A stretch of DNA of 64,000 bases, from contig NZ_NSKD01000006.1 of assembly GCF_002286965.1 (NCBI RefSeq), positions 62,001-126,000 on the forward strand, written 5' to 3'. The notes beneath the pieces were generated by a model. It did no database searches and had not been told where the DNA came from. It saw only the letters and a list, made by a program, of their open reading frames with translations. Shown piece by piece: positions 55,334 through 64,000 of the stretch. Source of the DNA: Halovibrio salipaludis. Lineage in GTDB: Bacteria; Pseudomonadota; Gammaproteobacteria; Pseudomonadales; Oleiphilaceae. Position 1 is the stretch's first letter; every line of letters starts with the position of its first letter. A program made the translations under genes and the position numbers.

Positions 55334-56578
55334 TCAGGCCTGGTCCTCAAGCAGCTCGAAGGTCATGCCCGAGGCATTCTGAAGCCGTTCGAGCAGCTGG
55401 CCGTCCAGCGCCGTGGCCGGGGTCCAGAAGCCACCCCCGACCTGTTCCCGGTCAACATCCCGGGCGAGGCAGACACCGGCCTGCCCCAGCATTTTCGAGG
55501 TCGCGCCATAGCCGGGATCACGATCCCCTGTCACCTTGCCGCGCAGGGTTTCGCCGTCCTCGGTTTCCCCGAAGAATCTCAGATCGAAGAAACCTTTCTC
55601 GCGGGCTTCACGGGAAGGGCCCTGACCGGGCTTCGGCACCACGAAGCGTTCCAGCAGCCAGCGGGTCGGTGCAATGGAAGCCCCCAGCATGAAGCCCCCC
55701 ATGAAACCGGTCATGCCCCAGCCGGTGGCACGCCCCTTGAGGCCCCTGCCCACCAGCACGGCCTCGTCATAGCGGAAGTCACTGCCGTAGGCCTTGCCGG
55801 AAAGCGCGTTGGAACGATGCACCACCCGGGTGTTGATCGCCGCCATCACGAAAGGTGCGGTCCATGCCTGGAAATCCGGATCATACTCGGCTTTCTTCAC
55901 GGTGTGCTGGCGCGCGGTGAAGCCATGGTTCGGCGGGCAGACGGAGTAGGGGTTGGCGAGCTCCCGGCGCAGTTCCGGATTGGAGGACGCCTCCTTCACC
56001 ACATTCAGAAGACTGGCGACAGTACCGCCGGAAAGCTCTCCCTTGGCCGCCTTCACCCGCATACTCACCCGGGTCAGCGGTTTGCCGAAACGCGCCTGCG
56101 CCTGCTCCTGCATGAACCAGACCCCCATGTCCGAGGGAATGGAATCGAAGCCACAGCAATTGACGATGCGTGCTCCCGAGTTCCGGGCCGTGTCCTCATA
56201 CTTCTGGATCATCTGGCGCAGCCACTGGACCTCGCCGGTCAGGTCACAGTAGTCGGTACCACTCTCGGCACAGATCCGTACCAGGGGCTCACCGTAGAGT
56301 GCATAGGGCCCGACGGTGGAGATGACCACACGCGTGCCGTCACACAGGGACTGGAGTGCTGCCTCGTCCGAGGCATCCGCCACGATCACGGGCAGATCCA
56401 CCGCCATGGAGCCCAGCTCCGAGCGCAGCGCTTCCAGCTTCTGCTCCGAACGACCGGCAATCGCCCAGGTCAGGTCCTCGCCCACACCAAAGGTATGCAG
56501 CAGGTATTCAGCCAGGATGCGCCCCACAAAACTGGTGGCACCGAAGACAACAACGTCGTATCCGTTCTGGTTCATCAT
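55334..56578 (-). CDS. Saccharopine-dehydrogenase-like / trans-acting enoyl reductase family protein
   Basis: 414 residues from ATG 56578, with GAGGG just upstream (a second ATG follows immediately). N-terminal Rossmann fold YDVVVFGATSFVGRILAEYL, and TRVVISTVGPYALYGEPLVR and DYCDLTGEVQWLRQM are typical of the saccharopine-reductase-like oxidoreductases, several of which reduce lipid intermediates. C-terminal membrane-proximal segment GMTGFMGGFMLGASIAPTRW. The substrate is unknown. Convergent with the unknown membrane-protein gene. Confidence 0.85.
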   Translation of the reverse strand: MMNQNGYDVVVFGATSFVGRILAEYLLHTFGVGEDLTWAIAGRSEQKLEALRSELGSMAVDLPVIVADASDEAALQSLCDGTRVVISTVGPYALYGEPLVRICAESGTDYCDLTGEVQWLRQMIQKYEDTARNSGARIVNCCGFDSIPSDMGVWFMQEQAQARFGKPLTRVSMRVKAAKGELSGGTVASLLNVVKEASSNPELRRELANPYSVCPPNHGFTARQHTVKKAEYDPDFQAWTAPFVMAAINTRVVHRSNALSGKAYGSDFRYDEAVLVGRGLKGRATGWGMTGFMGGFMLGASIAPTRWLLERFVVPKPGQGPSREAREKGFFDLRFFGETEDGETLRGKVTGDRDPGYGATSKMLGQAGVCLARDVDREQVGGGFWTPATALDGQLLERLQNASGMTFELLEDQA

Positions 56579-56705
56579 GGTTTCCCTCTGCGGTTCCATT
56601 AAAGCCGTTGAATGGCAACTGCCGTGATGATACGCACGCAGAACGCTGGATGACAGCTGGGGGAGCCGCTATTCTGGACCCTTTTTCAGGGAACGGGAGA
56701 TCCAG

Positions 56706-57674
56706 ATGGAAAAATGCGCCCTGCGTATCATCACTCTGCTGCTGTCCATGCTGCTTTTGGCAGGGTGTTCCAGCATGCAGCAGTCCATCCACGACGCGGC
56801 CATCAACTACGAAACCAGCGCCGCCGGCCTTGAATCACAGGAGCTGACGTTCGAGTACGGTGAGCTCAGCATCCTGCGCACGCCGGAGATGCGGGACAAC
56901 CGCCAGACCCTGATACTGGTTCACGGCTTCGGCGCCAACAAGGAGAACTGGCTGAAGCTGGCCCAGCAGCTGGAGGGTGAGTACAACATCATTGCCCCTG
57001 ACCTCCCCGGCCATGGCGACAGCGTCCAGGATCCCGGGCTTGCCTATGGTATTCCCCGCCAGGCGCAGCGACTGATGCAACTTCTCGACCGCCTGGAGAT
57101 CGAGCACGCCCACCTGGCCGGCAATTCCATGGGGGGCGCCATCGTCGCCGTTGCCGCAGCGGAATACCCGGAACGGGTTGCCAGCCTCGCGCTTCTCAAT
57201 ACCGCGGGCATCCATGACCACCCGGCGGAACTGGACAGACACCTGGCCAGAGGGGAGAACCCTCTGGTGCTGGACGATCCGTCGGACTACGACGAGCTGA
57301 TGGCCTTCGCCATGAACGAGCCTCCCTTTATCCCCTGGCCGGTAAGCGCCGTAATGGCCCGTGAAGCCTATGGCAACCGAGACATCAACCGGAAGATTTT
57401 CGAGGACATGGAGGCGGACCGGGAAATGGATTTCCGGGCCATGCTGGCGCGCATCCAGGCTCCAACACTGGTCCTGTGGGGCGCTGATGACCGCATCATT
57501 GACGCCGCCAATGCGCCACTGGTGGCGGAAGCGATCCCGGACAGTCGCCTGGAGATCCTCCAGGACATCGCGCATATGCCCATGATCGAGGCGCCCGAGA
57601 AAACCGCCCAACTGATGCGCGCGCTGATCCGCGAAGCGGCCGGCAATTCCGGGCAGCAGGCCGGGCTGAACTAG
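56706..57674 (+). CDS. Alpha/beta-hydrolase lipoprotein
   Basis: 322 residues. Lipoprotein signal MEKCALRIITLLLSMLLLAG with lipobox LLAGC (Cys21). Hydrolase fold with ILVHGFGANKENW, catalytic Ser in the elbow AGNSMGGAIV, Asp in VLWGADDRIID and His in DIAHMPMIE. Resembles lipase/esterases of the PlaB or LipC-like group anchored to the membrane. GGGAGA precedes the ATG. Its last four bases overlap the convergent barrel gene. Exact substrate unknown; a carboxylesterase or lipase is most likely. Confidence 0.88.
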   Translation: MEKCALRIITLLLSMLLLAGCSSMQQSIHDAAINYETSAAGLESQELTFEYGELSILRTPEMRDNRQTLILVHGFGANKENWLKLAQQLEGEYNIIAPDLPGHGDSVQDPGLAYGIPRQAQRLMQLLDRLEIEHAHLAGNSMGGAIVAVAAAEYPERVASLALLNTAGIHDHPAELDRHLARGENPLVLDDPSDYDELMAFAMNEPPFIPWPVSAVMAREAYGNRDINRKIFEDMEADREMDFRAMLARIQAPTLVLWGADDRIIDAANAPLVAEAIPDSRLEILQDIAHMPMIEAPEKTAQLMRALIREAAGNSGQQAGLN

Positions 57675-59401
57675 AAGCGGGTACGCCCCCTTAACAGCAC
57701 CTGCACCTGGTCGATGCTGTCGTCCCCATCCAGCGGGAAGGCAAAGTCCAGGTGCAGCATCCGCTGCACCTCGATCCGGCTGGAGGCCAGCCTCAGCCCG
57801 AAGCCCACATCCTTCAGGACACCATTGTCCGGGCCATTGTGACGCCCGTCATCAAACCAGGCCCGTCCCACGTCCGTGAACAACACACCGCCCATACGGA
57901 AGAGGCTGAACGGATGCCAATCCGGGAAATAACGCCGCTCCAGCGTCCAGAGCGCACGCCGGTTGCCCTGCTGGTACTCACTGGGGTAACCCCGCAGGCC
58001 ATTGTCGCCACCGATCAGCAGCTGCTGGTCCGCGGTGAGGTTGCGTGCCGCCGTGAATGACAGATTGGTATACCAGCTGTTCCAGCGCACCGACCCCCCA
58101 TGGAAATAGTCCAGGCTGAACGTGCCCTGGAGGTTCTCGACACGGCTCTCATCCAGCCGATAGGTACCACTCTGGCTGAGCGTATAACGGGCATAGCGGG
58201 TGTCACTGGCCAGAAGGGCATCGCTGAACGACATATTCAGTACCACCCGATCCTCGGTGGCCCCCAGCCCGGGCGATGAGTAGCCCAGCTCCGTGCGCCA
58301 CACAAAACCATCGCGGACGTCTTCCACCCGCTGCAGCCGGGTCAGGTTCACCATCTCCCGGAAGCGATTCTGTCGGTAATCGAAGCCAATCCATGGGTAG
58401 CTCAGGGTCCGGTCCTCCGGCAGCACATCCAGGGCCGGTTCATCCGGCAGACGCTCAAATGCGAAGGCTTCATAACGATAGCCCCCGAGCAGCCGCAGCT
58501 GGCGGTCGCCGCGTTCCGCCAGCCGCCACCCCCAGTCCACACTGGCGTACTCATGGTTGCGGCGGTAATCGGCGATGGCCTCTGCCCCCACAAAGCGCGA
58601 CTCCTCCCGCACGTCGTCCACGCCCCGGAGCCCCGCACGCCATCCCGACTGCTCACTGTAGAAGGGGCGTTCCAGGTAGGCGCTGCGGCCACGCCCGTCA
58701 CTGCGTTCGTCGTAGGAGAAACCGGTCTGCCAGTGGGAACCGAGCACGTTGGGGTCGTCGAAATCGAGGCTGGTTTCGGTGCGGTCCGGATCACTGGTGT
58801 AGGAAACGCCCAGGCTCTTGCCGGAACCGAGAAAATTGGGATCGGAGAGGCCGGCATTCGTCGTGTTCTCGCCCCCGGAACGGGAAGCACCGAAGCTGGG
58901 CAGCAGCGTCCAGGTATCCCGGGCCAGGACGCTTACCTCCACCTCATCGCCGCAGATCCGCGTCACGCCGACCCAGGCGGCCGTCAGGTATTCCCTCCGG
59001 CGCAGGATCCGCTCGGATTCCGCAATCAAACCGGGTTCATAGGAATCGCCCTGGTCAAAGACGAGCTGGGCCCGCAGGGCCGACTTCCAGGTAGGCGTGT
59101 TGAGGGTATTCAGCGTCCGGAACAGAACATTGTCCTGTTCCGGCTCACTGGTATCGAAAATGGGGCGGCGAACGATGCGGATGCGGCCAATACGGGCCCC
59201 TTCCGGAATCACCAGGTCACTCTGGCGGGCCAGTTGATCCCGTGGCTGATCAAGGTCAATGGCTTCGGGCTGGACGCTGCTGGCTATGCAGTTGCCATCG
59301 TCACCCGCCTGTGCCAGAGCCTGGACACTGACCAGGGCGACGCCCAGACCGAAAAGGACGCGCTTCAGGAGGCGGATTCCAGCTTCACTCCGCCCCACCA
59401 T
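57671..59401 (-). CDS. BamA/TamA-like outer-membrane protein with a single POTRA-like domain
   Basis: 576 residues from ATG 59401, with AGGGG five bases upstream; ATGs at 59437 and 59416 are alternatives. Signal peptide (to about 31, VQALAQAG), one POTRA-like segment at about 58-150, and a 16-strand-type barrel with the lid motif GGDNGLRGYPSEYQQGNRRA (the VRGY/LRGY loop) and a C-terminal RTRF aromatic end. Full BamA has five POTRA domains, TamA three. The start overlaps the upstream crotonase gene by 17 bases. A dedicated transporter or insertase for a single substrate is possible. Confidence 0.8.
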   Translation of the reverse strand: MVGRSEAGIRLLKRVLFGLGVALVSVQALAQAGDDGNCIASSVQPEAIDLDQPRDQLARQSDLVIPEGARIGRIRIVRRPIFDTSEPEQDNVLFRTLNTLNTPTWKSALRAQLVFDQGDSYEPGLIAESERILRRREYLTAAWVGVTRICGDEVEVSVLARDTWTLLPSFGASRSGGENTTNAGLSDPNFLGSGKSLGVSYTSDPDRTETSLDFDDPNVLGSHWQTGFSYDERSDGRGRSAYLERPFYSEQSGWRAGLRGVDDVREESRFVGAEAIADYRRNHEYASVDWGWRLAERGDRQLRLLGGYRYEAFAFERLPDEPALDVLPEDRTLSYPWIGFDYRQNRFREMVNLTRLQRVEDVRDGFVWRTELGYSSPGLGATEDRVVLNMSFSDALLASDTRYARYTLSQSGTYRLDESRVENLQGTFSLDYFHGGSVRWNSWYTNLSFTAARNLTADQQLLIGGDNGLRGYPSEYQQGNRRALWTLERRYFPDWHPFSLFRMGGVLFTDVGRAWFDDGRHNGPDNGVLKDVGFGLRLASSRIEVQRMLHLDFAFPLDGDDSIDQVQVLLRGRTRF

Positions 59402-60158
59402 GACGCCCCTGGCCATCACGAAAACGGGCAGCGCCACTTACCGTCTCACCTGAGGACAGGGTGCGCTGCCCGTGCGTGAATTCATTGGCAATCGCCTCCG
59501 TCTCGCACATTCCCCACTGCTCCAGGGCGCTGAGCCGGTCTTCCCGGAGACAGGTCCAGGGATGCCCTGCCAGTTGACGCGCGAGATCCACGGCGTGCGC
59601 GATTGCCTGGCCCGTTGGCGCCAACCGGTTGACCAGCCCCATCCGCTGCCCCTCATCCGCCGCCACAGCCCTGCCGGTGAGGATCATGTCCATGGCGTGA
59701 CTCTGCCCGATCAGCCGGGGAAGACGCACTGTGCCGCCATCAATCAACGGCACCCCAAAGCGGCGACAGAACACACCAAACACCGCGGTTTCATCCGCTA
59801 CCCGGAGATCACACCAAGCGGCCAGCTCCAGGCCACCGGCCACACAGTAGCCACTCACCGCAGCAATAACGGGCTTGGTCAGGCGCATGCGGGTGGGGCC
59901 CATGGGGCCATCGCCTTCCGGAGACAGGCGGTTACGGCCGTCGCCGCTGGCCACCGCCTTCAGGTCGGCCCCGGCGCAGAAATGCTCTCCAGCACCAGAG
60001 AGGACGGCCACCCTGGCCTGTTCGTCTTTCTCGAAGGCACGGAATGCGTCAGCCAGCGCATCCGCAGTGGGACCATCCACGGCGTTACGGACATGAGGGC
60101 GTTCAATGCGGATCAGGTGAAGCGCTCCGTCCTTCTCAACGGTCACGGTTCGGGTCAT
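59385..60158 (-). CDS. Enoyl-CoA hydratase/crotonase family protein (EchA-like)
   Basis: 257 residues. RPHVRNAVDGPTADALADAF, SGAGEHFCAGADLKAVASG (loop 1) and SGYCVAGGLELAAWCDLRVA (loop 2), with CRRFGVPLIDGGTVRLPRLI. This matches the EchA-type crotonases, in which the usual Glu at the second site is changed. Predicted CoA-ester hydration or isomerisation. It overlaps the barrel-protein gene, so the two are co-transcribed; the connection between them is not obvious. Confidence 0.87.
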   Translation of the reverse strand: MTRTVTVEKDGALHLIRIERPHVRNAVDGPTADALADAFRAFEKDEQARVAVLSGAGEHFCAGADLKAVASGDGRNRLSPEGDGPMGPTRMRLTKPVIAAVSGYCVAGGLELAAWCDLRVADETAVFGVFCRRFGVPLIDGGTVRLPRLIGQSHAMDMILTGRAVAADEGQRMGLVNRLAPTGQAIAHAVDLARQLAGHPWTCLREDRLSALEQWGMCETEAIANEFTHGQRTLSSGETVSGAARFRDGQGRHGGAE

Positions 60159-60231
60159 GGGGCGGAACTCCGCATGGTGGGTTCAGTACGCAGGATGTAC
60201 CGACCAACTATAGCGCCCGTTCCCGAACGCG

Positions 60232-61626
60232 TCAGTGGGGAAAGAAGCCATCCAGCGCATCAAGCACCTCGGAAAGCCGGTTCACCCCGGTCACCTGCAT
60301 GCCTTCGGGGGGGCGTTTCGGCACATTGGCCGAAGGCACCAGGGCCTTACCAAAACCGTGCTTGGCCGCCTCCAGAATCCGCTCCTGACCACTGGGCACG
60401 GGGCGGATCTCGCCGGAGAGGCCTACTTCGCCGAAGATGACCAGGTCCCTGGGCAGGGGCCGGTCCCGGAACGAGGAAATGATAGCGGAGAGCAGCGCCA
60501 GGTCAGCCGTGGTCTCGGCCACCTTGACGCCACCGACCACATTCACAAAGACATCCTGGTCGCCGCAGTGGAGGCCGCCATGGCGGTGCAGCACCGCCAG
60601 CAGCATGGCCAGCCGGTTCTGGTCCAGACCCACTGCCACGCGGCGGGGGTAGCCCCCCTGGCTGTCGTCCACCAGGGCCTGGATCTCCACCAGCAGCGGT
60701 CGTGTGCCTTCCCAGACCACCATCACCACACTGCCGGGGGCCGCCTCCGACCCCCGGTTCAGGAAAATGGCGCTGGGATTGCGCACCTCGCGCAGCCCCT
60801 GCTCCAGCATGGCGAAAACGCCCAGCTCGTTCACGGCACCGAAGCGGTTCTTGATGCCGCGCAGGGTGCGGTAACGGCTGTCGCTGTCGCCCTCCAGCAT
60901 CAGTGAAGCATCGATCATGTGCTCCAGGACCTTGGGGCCCGCCAGTCCACCGTCCTTGGTCACGTGCCCCACCAGGAAGAGCACCACGCCGCTCTGCTTG
61001 GCAAAACGGGTCAGCGTGGCCGCGCTCTCGCGCACCTGGGAAACGGAACCGGGCGCGGACTCCACATCCGCAACGTGCATCACCTGGATGCTGTCGACCA
61101 CCATGATCGTCGGCTTTTCTTCGCCGGCCACCTCCAGCATGCGTTCCACACCGGTTTCCGACAGCATGCGCACGCCGCTGGCACTCAGCTCCAGACGCTT
61201 GGCACGCAGTGCCACCTGCTGCAGGGACTCCTCGCCGGTGACGTAGAGAACGGACTGGGAGCGGGCCAGTTCGCACAGTACCTGGAGCAGGAGTGTGCTC
61301 TTGCCGGCCCCGGGATGACCGCCCAGAAGCACGGCGGAACCGGCTACAAGTCCGCCACCGAGCACGCGGTCGAACTCGGTGATACCGGTTGGAATGCGCG
61401 GCTCCTCGGTGAGATCGATGTCGTCCAGGGACTGGATCGCGGCACGCTGGCCGGTATAGCCGGCAAATCGGCTCTCACGTGCCTCCCCGGCAGTATCGCC
61501 CCCGAGGCGGACTTCCGAGAGGGTGTTCCAGGCACCGCAGGCGCCACACTGGCCCTGCCATTTGCTGTATTCGGCGCCGCAGTCACCGCAGACGTAGGCG
61601 GTACGGGCCTTGCTGCGCTTACTCAT
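60232..61626 (-). CDS. radA: DNA repair ATPase RadA/Sms
   Basis: 464 residues. N-terminal four-Cys zinc finger (YVCGDCGAEYSKWQGQCGAC), RecA-like ATPase with Walker A GGHPGAGKSTLLLQ, the RadA-specific KNRFG motif in LRGIKNRFGAVNELG, and a Lon-protease-like C-terminal domain (HCGDQDVFVNVVGGVKVAET). It promotes branch migration in recombinational repair. All conserved features are present. It lies 20 bases downstream of hemE on the same strand. Confidence 0.96.
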   Translation of the reverse strand: MSKRSKARTAYVCGDCGAEYSKWQGQCGACGAWNTLSEVRLGGDTAGEARESRFAGYTGQRAAIQSLDDIDLTEEPRIPTGITEFDRVLGGGLVAGSAVLLGGHPGAGKSTLLLQVLCELARSQSVLYVTGEESLQQVALRAKRLELSASGVRMLSETGVERMLEVAGEEKPTIMVVDSIQVMHVADVESAPGSVSQVRESAATLTRFAKQSGVVLFLVGHVTKDGGLAGPKVLEHMIDASLMLEGDSDSRYRTLRGIKNRFGAVNELGVFAMLEQGLREVRNPSAIFLNRGSEAAPGSVVMVVWEGTRPLLVEIQALVDDSQGGYPRRVAVGLDQNRLAMLLAVLHRHGGLHCGDQDVFVNVVGGVKVAETTADLALLSAIISSFRDRPLPRDLVIFGEVGLSGEIRPVPSGQERILEAAKHGFGKALVPSANVPKRPPEGMQVTGVNRLSEVLDALDGFFPH

Positions 61627-61646
61627 CCCTGCCGCCTCCGTGGCAT

Positions 61647-62701
61647 TCAGCGGGCGCTGAACTCATGCACAGCGTCAACCATAACCTTCGCCTTGTCCGG
61701 ATCCACATCCAGGTGCACACCATGCCCCAGGTTGAACACATGACCGGAACCGGTGCCGTATTCACCCAGGATCCGCTCCACCTCGCTGCGGATCACATCA
61801 TCGGGCGCGTACAGTGTGGACGGATCCAGGTTGCCCTGCAGAGCCACCCGATCGCCCACGCGCTGCCGGGCTTCGCCGATGTGGGTCGTCCAGTCCAGCC
61901 CCAGGCAGTCCGCGCCACAGCCGGCCATGGTCTCGAGCCACTGGCCGCCATTCTTGGTGAAGACGATCACGGGCACCTGACGACCATCGTTTTCACGGAT
62001 CAGGCCATCGATGATGCGCTGCATGTAATCCAGCGAGAACGCCCGGTACGCCTGGGGGCTGAGCGCCCCGCCCCAGGTGTCAAAGATCTGCACCACCTGG
62101 GCCCCGGCCCGGATCTGGGCGTTGAGATAGTCGGTCACCGCGTCCGCCAGCTTACCCAGCAAACCGTGGAGGACCTCCGGGCTTTCCATCATCAAGCGCT
62201 TGATTCCGCGGAAATCCTTGCTGGAGCCGCCTTCCACCATATAGGTGGCCAGCGTCCAGGGGCTGCCGGCAAAACCGATCAGCGGAACGCGGCCGTTGAG
62301 CTCGCGGCGGATCGTGGATACCGCGTTCATCACGTAACCCAGGTCGCGCTCCGCATCCAGCTCTGGCAGTGCCGCCACATCCTCGGCCGTAGTAACGGTC
62401 TTACGGAAGCGCGGGCCCTCGCCGGTGACAAAGTGCAGGCCCAGATCCATGGCATCCGGGATGGTAAGAATGTCTGAGAAAAGGATAGCCGCGTCCAGGT
62501 CGAAGCGTTCCAGCGGCTGGAGGGTGACCTCACAGGCCAGGCTGTCGTCCTGGCACAGGGCCATGAAACTGCCCGCCTGTTCCCGCACCCGGCGGTATTC
62601 GGGCAGGTAACGCCCAGCCTGGCGCATCATCCAGACCGGGGTGGCATCCACAGGCTCGCCGGCGATGGCGCGTAACAGCCTGTCGTTTTGGAGTGGGGTC
62701 A

Positions 62702-62702
<1 letters not shown>
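61647..62702 (-). CDS. hemE: Uroporphyrinogen decarboxylase
   Basis: 351 residues. [20 protein letters not shown], the substrate-binding [37 protein letters not shown] and [15 protein letters not shown]. The enzyme decarboxylates uroporphyrinogen III to coproporphyrinogen III in haem synthesis, in the cytoplasm. The ATG shares a base with the gltD stop (TAATG), showing coupled translation; radA follows by 20 bases. Confidence 0.97.

Positions 62703-64000
<1,298 letters not shown>

Overview
The window reads as ordinary chromosome of a GC-rich, probably marine or moderately halophilic gammaproteobacterium. The evidence is the GltD-HemE order, a seven-function Mrp Na+/H+ antiporter operon, several TonB-dependent receptors, FadH, RadA, a DUF4168 pair and a REPIN-type repeat. 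I cannot place it to genus. I found no rRNA, tRNA, insertion sequence, prophage, integrase or CRISPR array. Coding density is high and no gap between genes exceeds 300 bases.

Layout. (1) 1-7383, minus: a TonB-dependent receptor, a beta-helix lipoprotein, a DUF3450 protein, a TtpC-like protein and an ExbB-like protein that runs off the left edge; together an uptake receptor with its own energising motor. (2) 7543-9102, minus: a stand-alone Hen1-type RNA 2'-O-methyltransferase domain behind a secreted metallophosphoesterase with altered metal ligands. (3) 9241-13824: VIT-family transporter, CueR-like regulator, CopA copper ATPase, crotonase. (4) 13983-16781: a second TonB receptor. (5) 16925-21603: PEMT-like phospholipid methyltransferase, phosphatidylserine decarboxylase, Mpo1/DUF962-like membrane protein, membrane-anchored class III aminotransferase, ArsC-type arsenate reductase. 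(6) 21770-25852: EAL-CBS-GGDEF protein, LpxH-like phosphoesterase, orphan ParA, small unknown. (7) 25956-28418: a 673-residue protein with a papain-like motif set, and a DUF4112 protein. (8) 28512-34344: mrpA/B fusion, C, D, E, F, G. (9) 34305-39128: sigma-54 two-component pair, two DUF4168 secreted proteins behind -24/-12 promoters, DUF481 outer membrane protein. (10) 39224-46573: SDR, small protein, enoyl-CoA hydratase, acyl-CoA dehydrogenase, GlxA-like regulator, FecA-like receptor with a Fur box. (11) 46852-60158: FadH, HDOD-GAF protein, PH-domain pair, several envelope proteins, a reductase, a lipase-like lipoprotein, a BamA/TamA-like barrel protein and a crotonase. (12) 60232-64000, minus: radA, hemE and gltD (partial).

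The most interesting pattern is regulatory. Six 7+4+7 direct repeats matching the PhoB box at 12-13 of 14 defined positions, plus one weaker repeat, lie 48-75 nt upstream of start codons between 7.4 and 24.7 kb. They precede the TonB-receptor operon, the unusual phosphoesterase (with Hen1 behind it), the PEMT-like gene (weak), the Mpo1-like gene, the membrane aminotransferase, arsC and parA. I infer a phosphate-starvation island combining outer-membrane scavenging, lipid remodelling and arsenate defence. PhoB and PhoR are not in the window. Second, the sigma-54 regulator pair faces repeated TCATNNTGTCACA sites and two -24/-12 promoters in front of the DUF4168 genes, which suggests a complete small envelope-response circuit.
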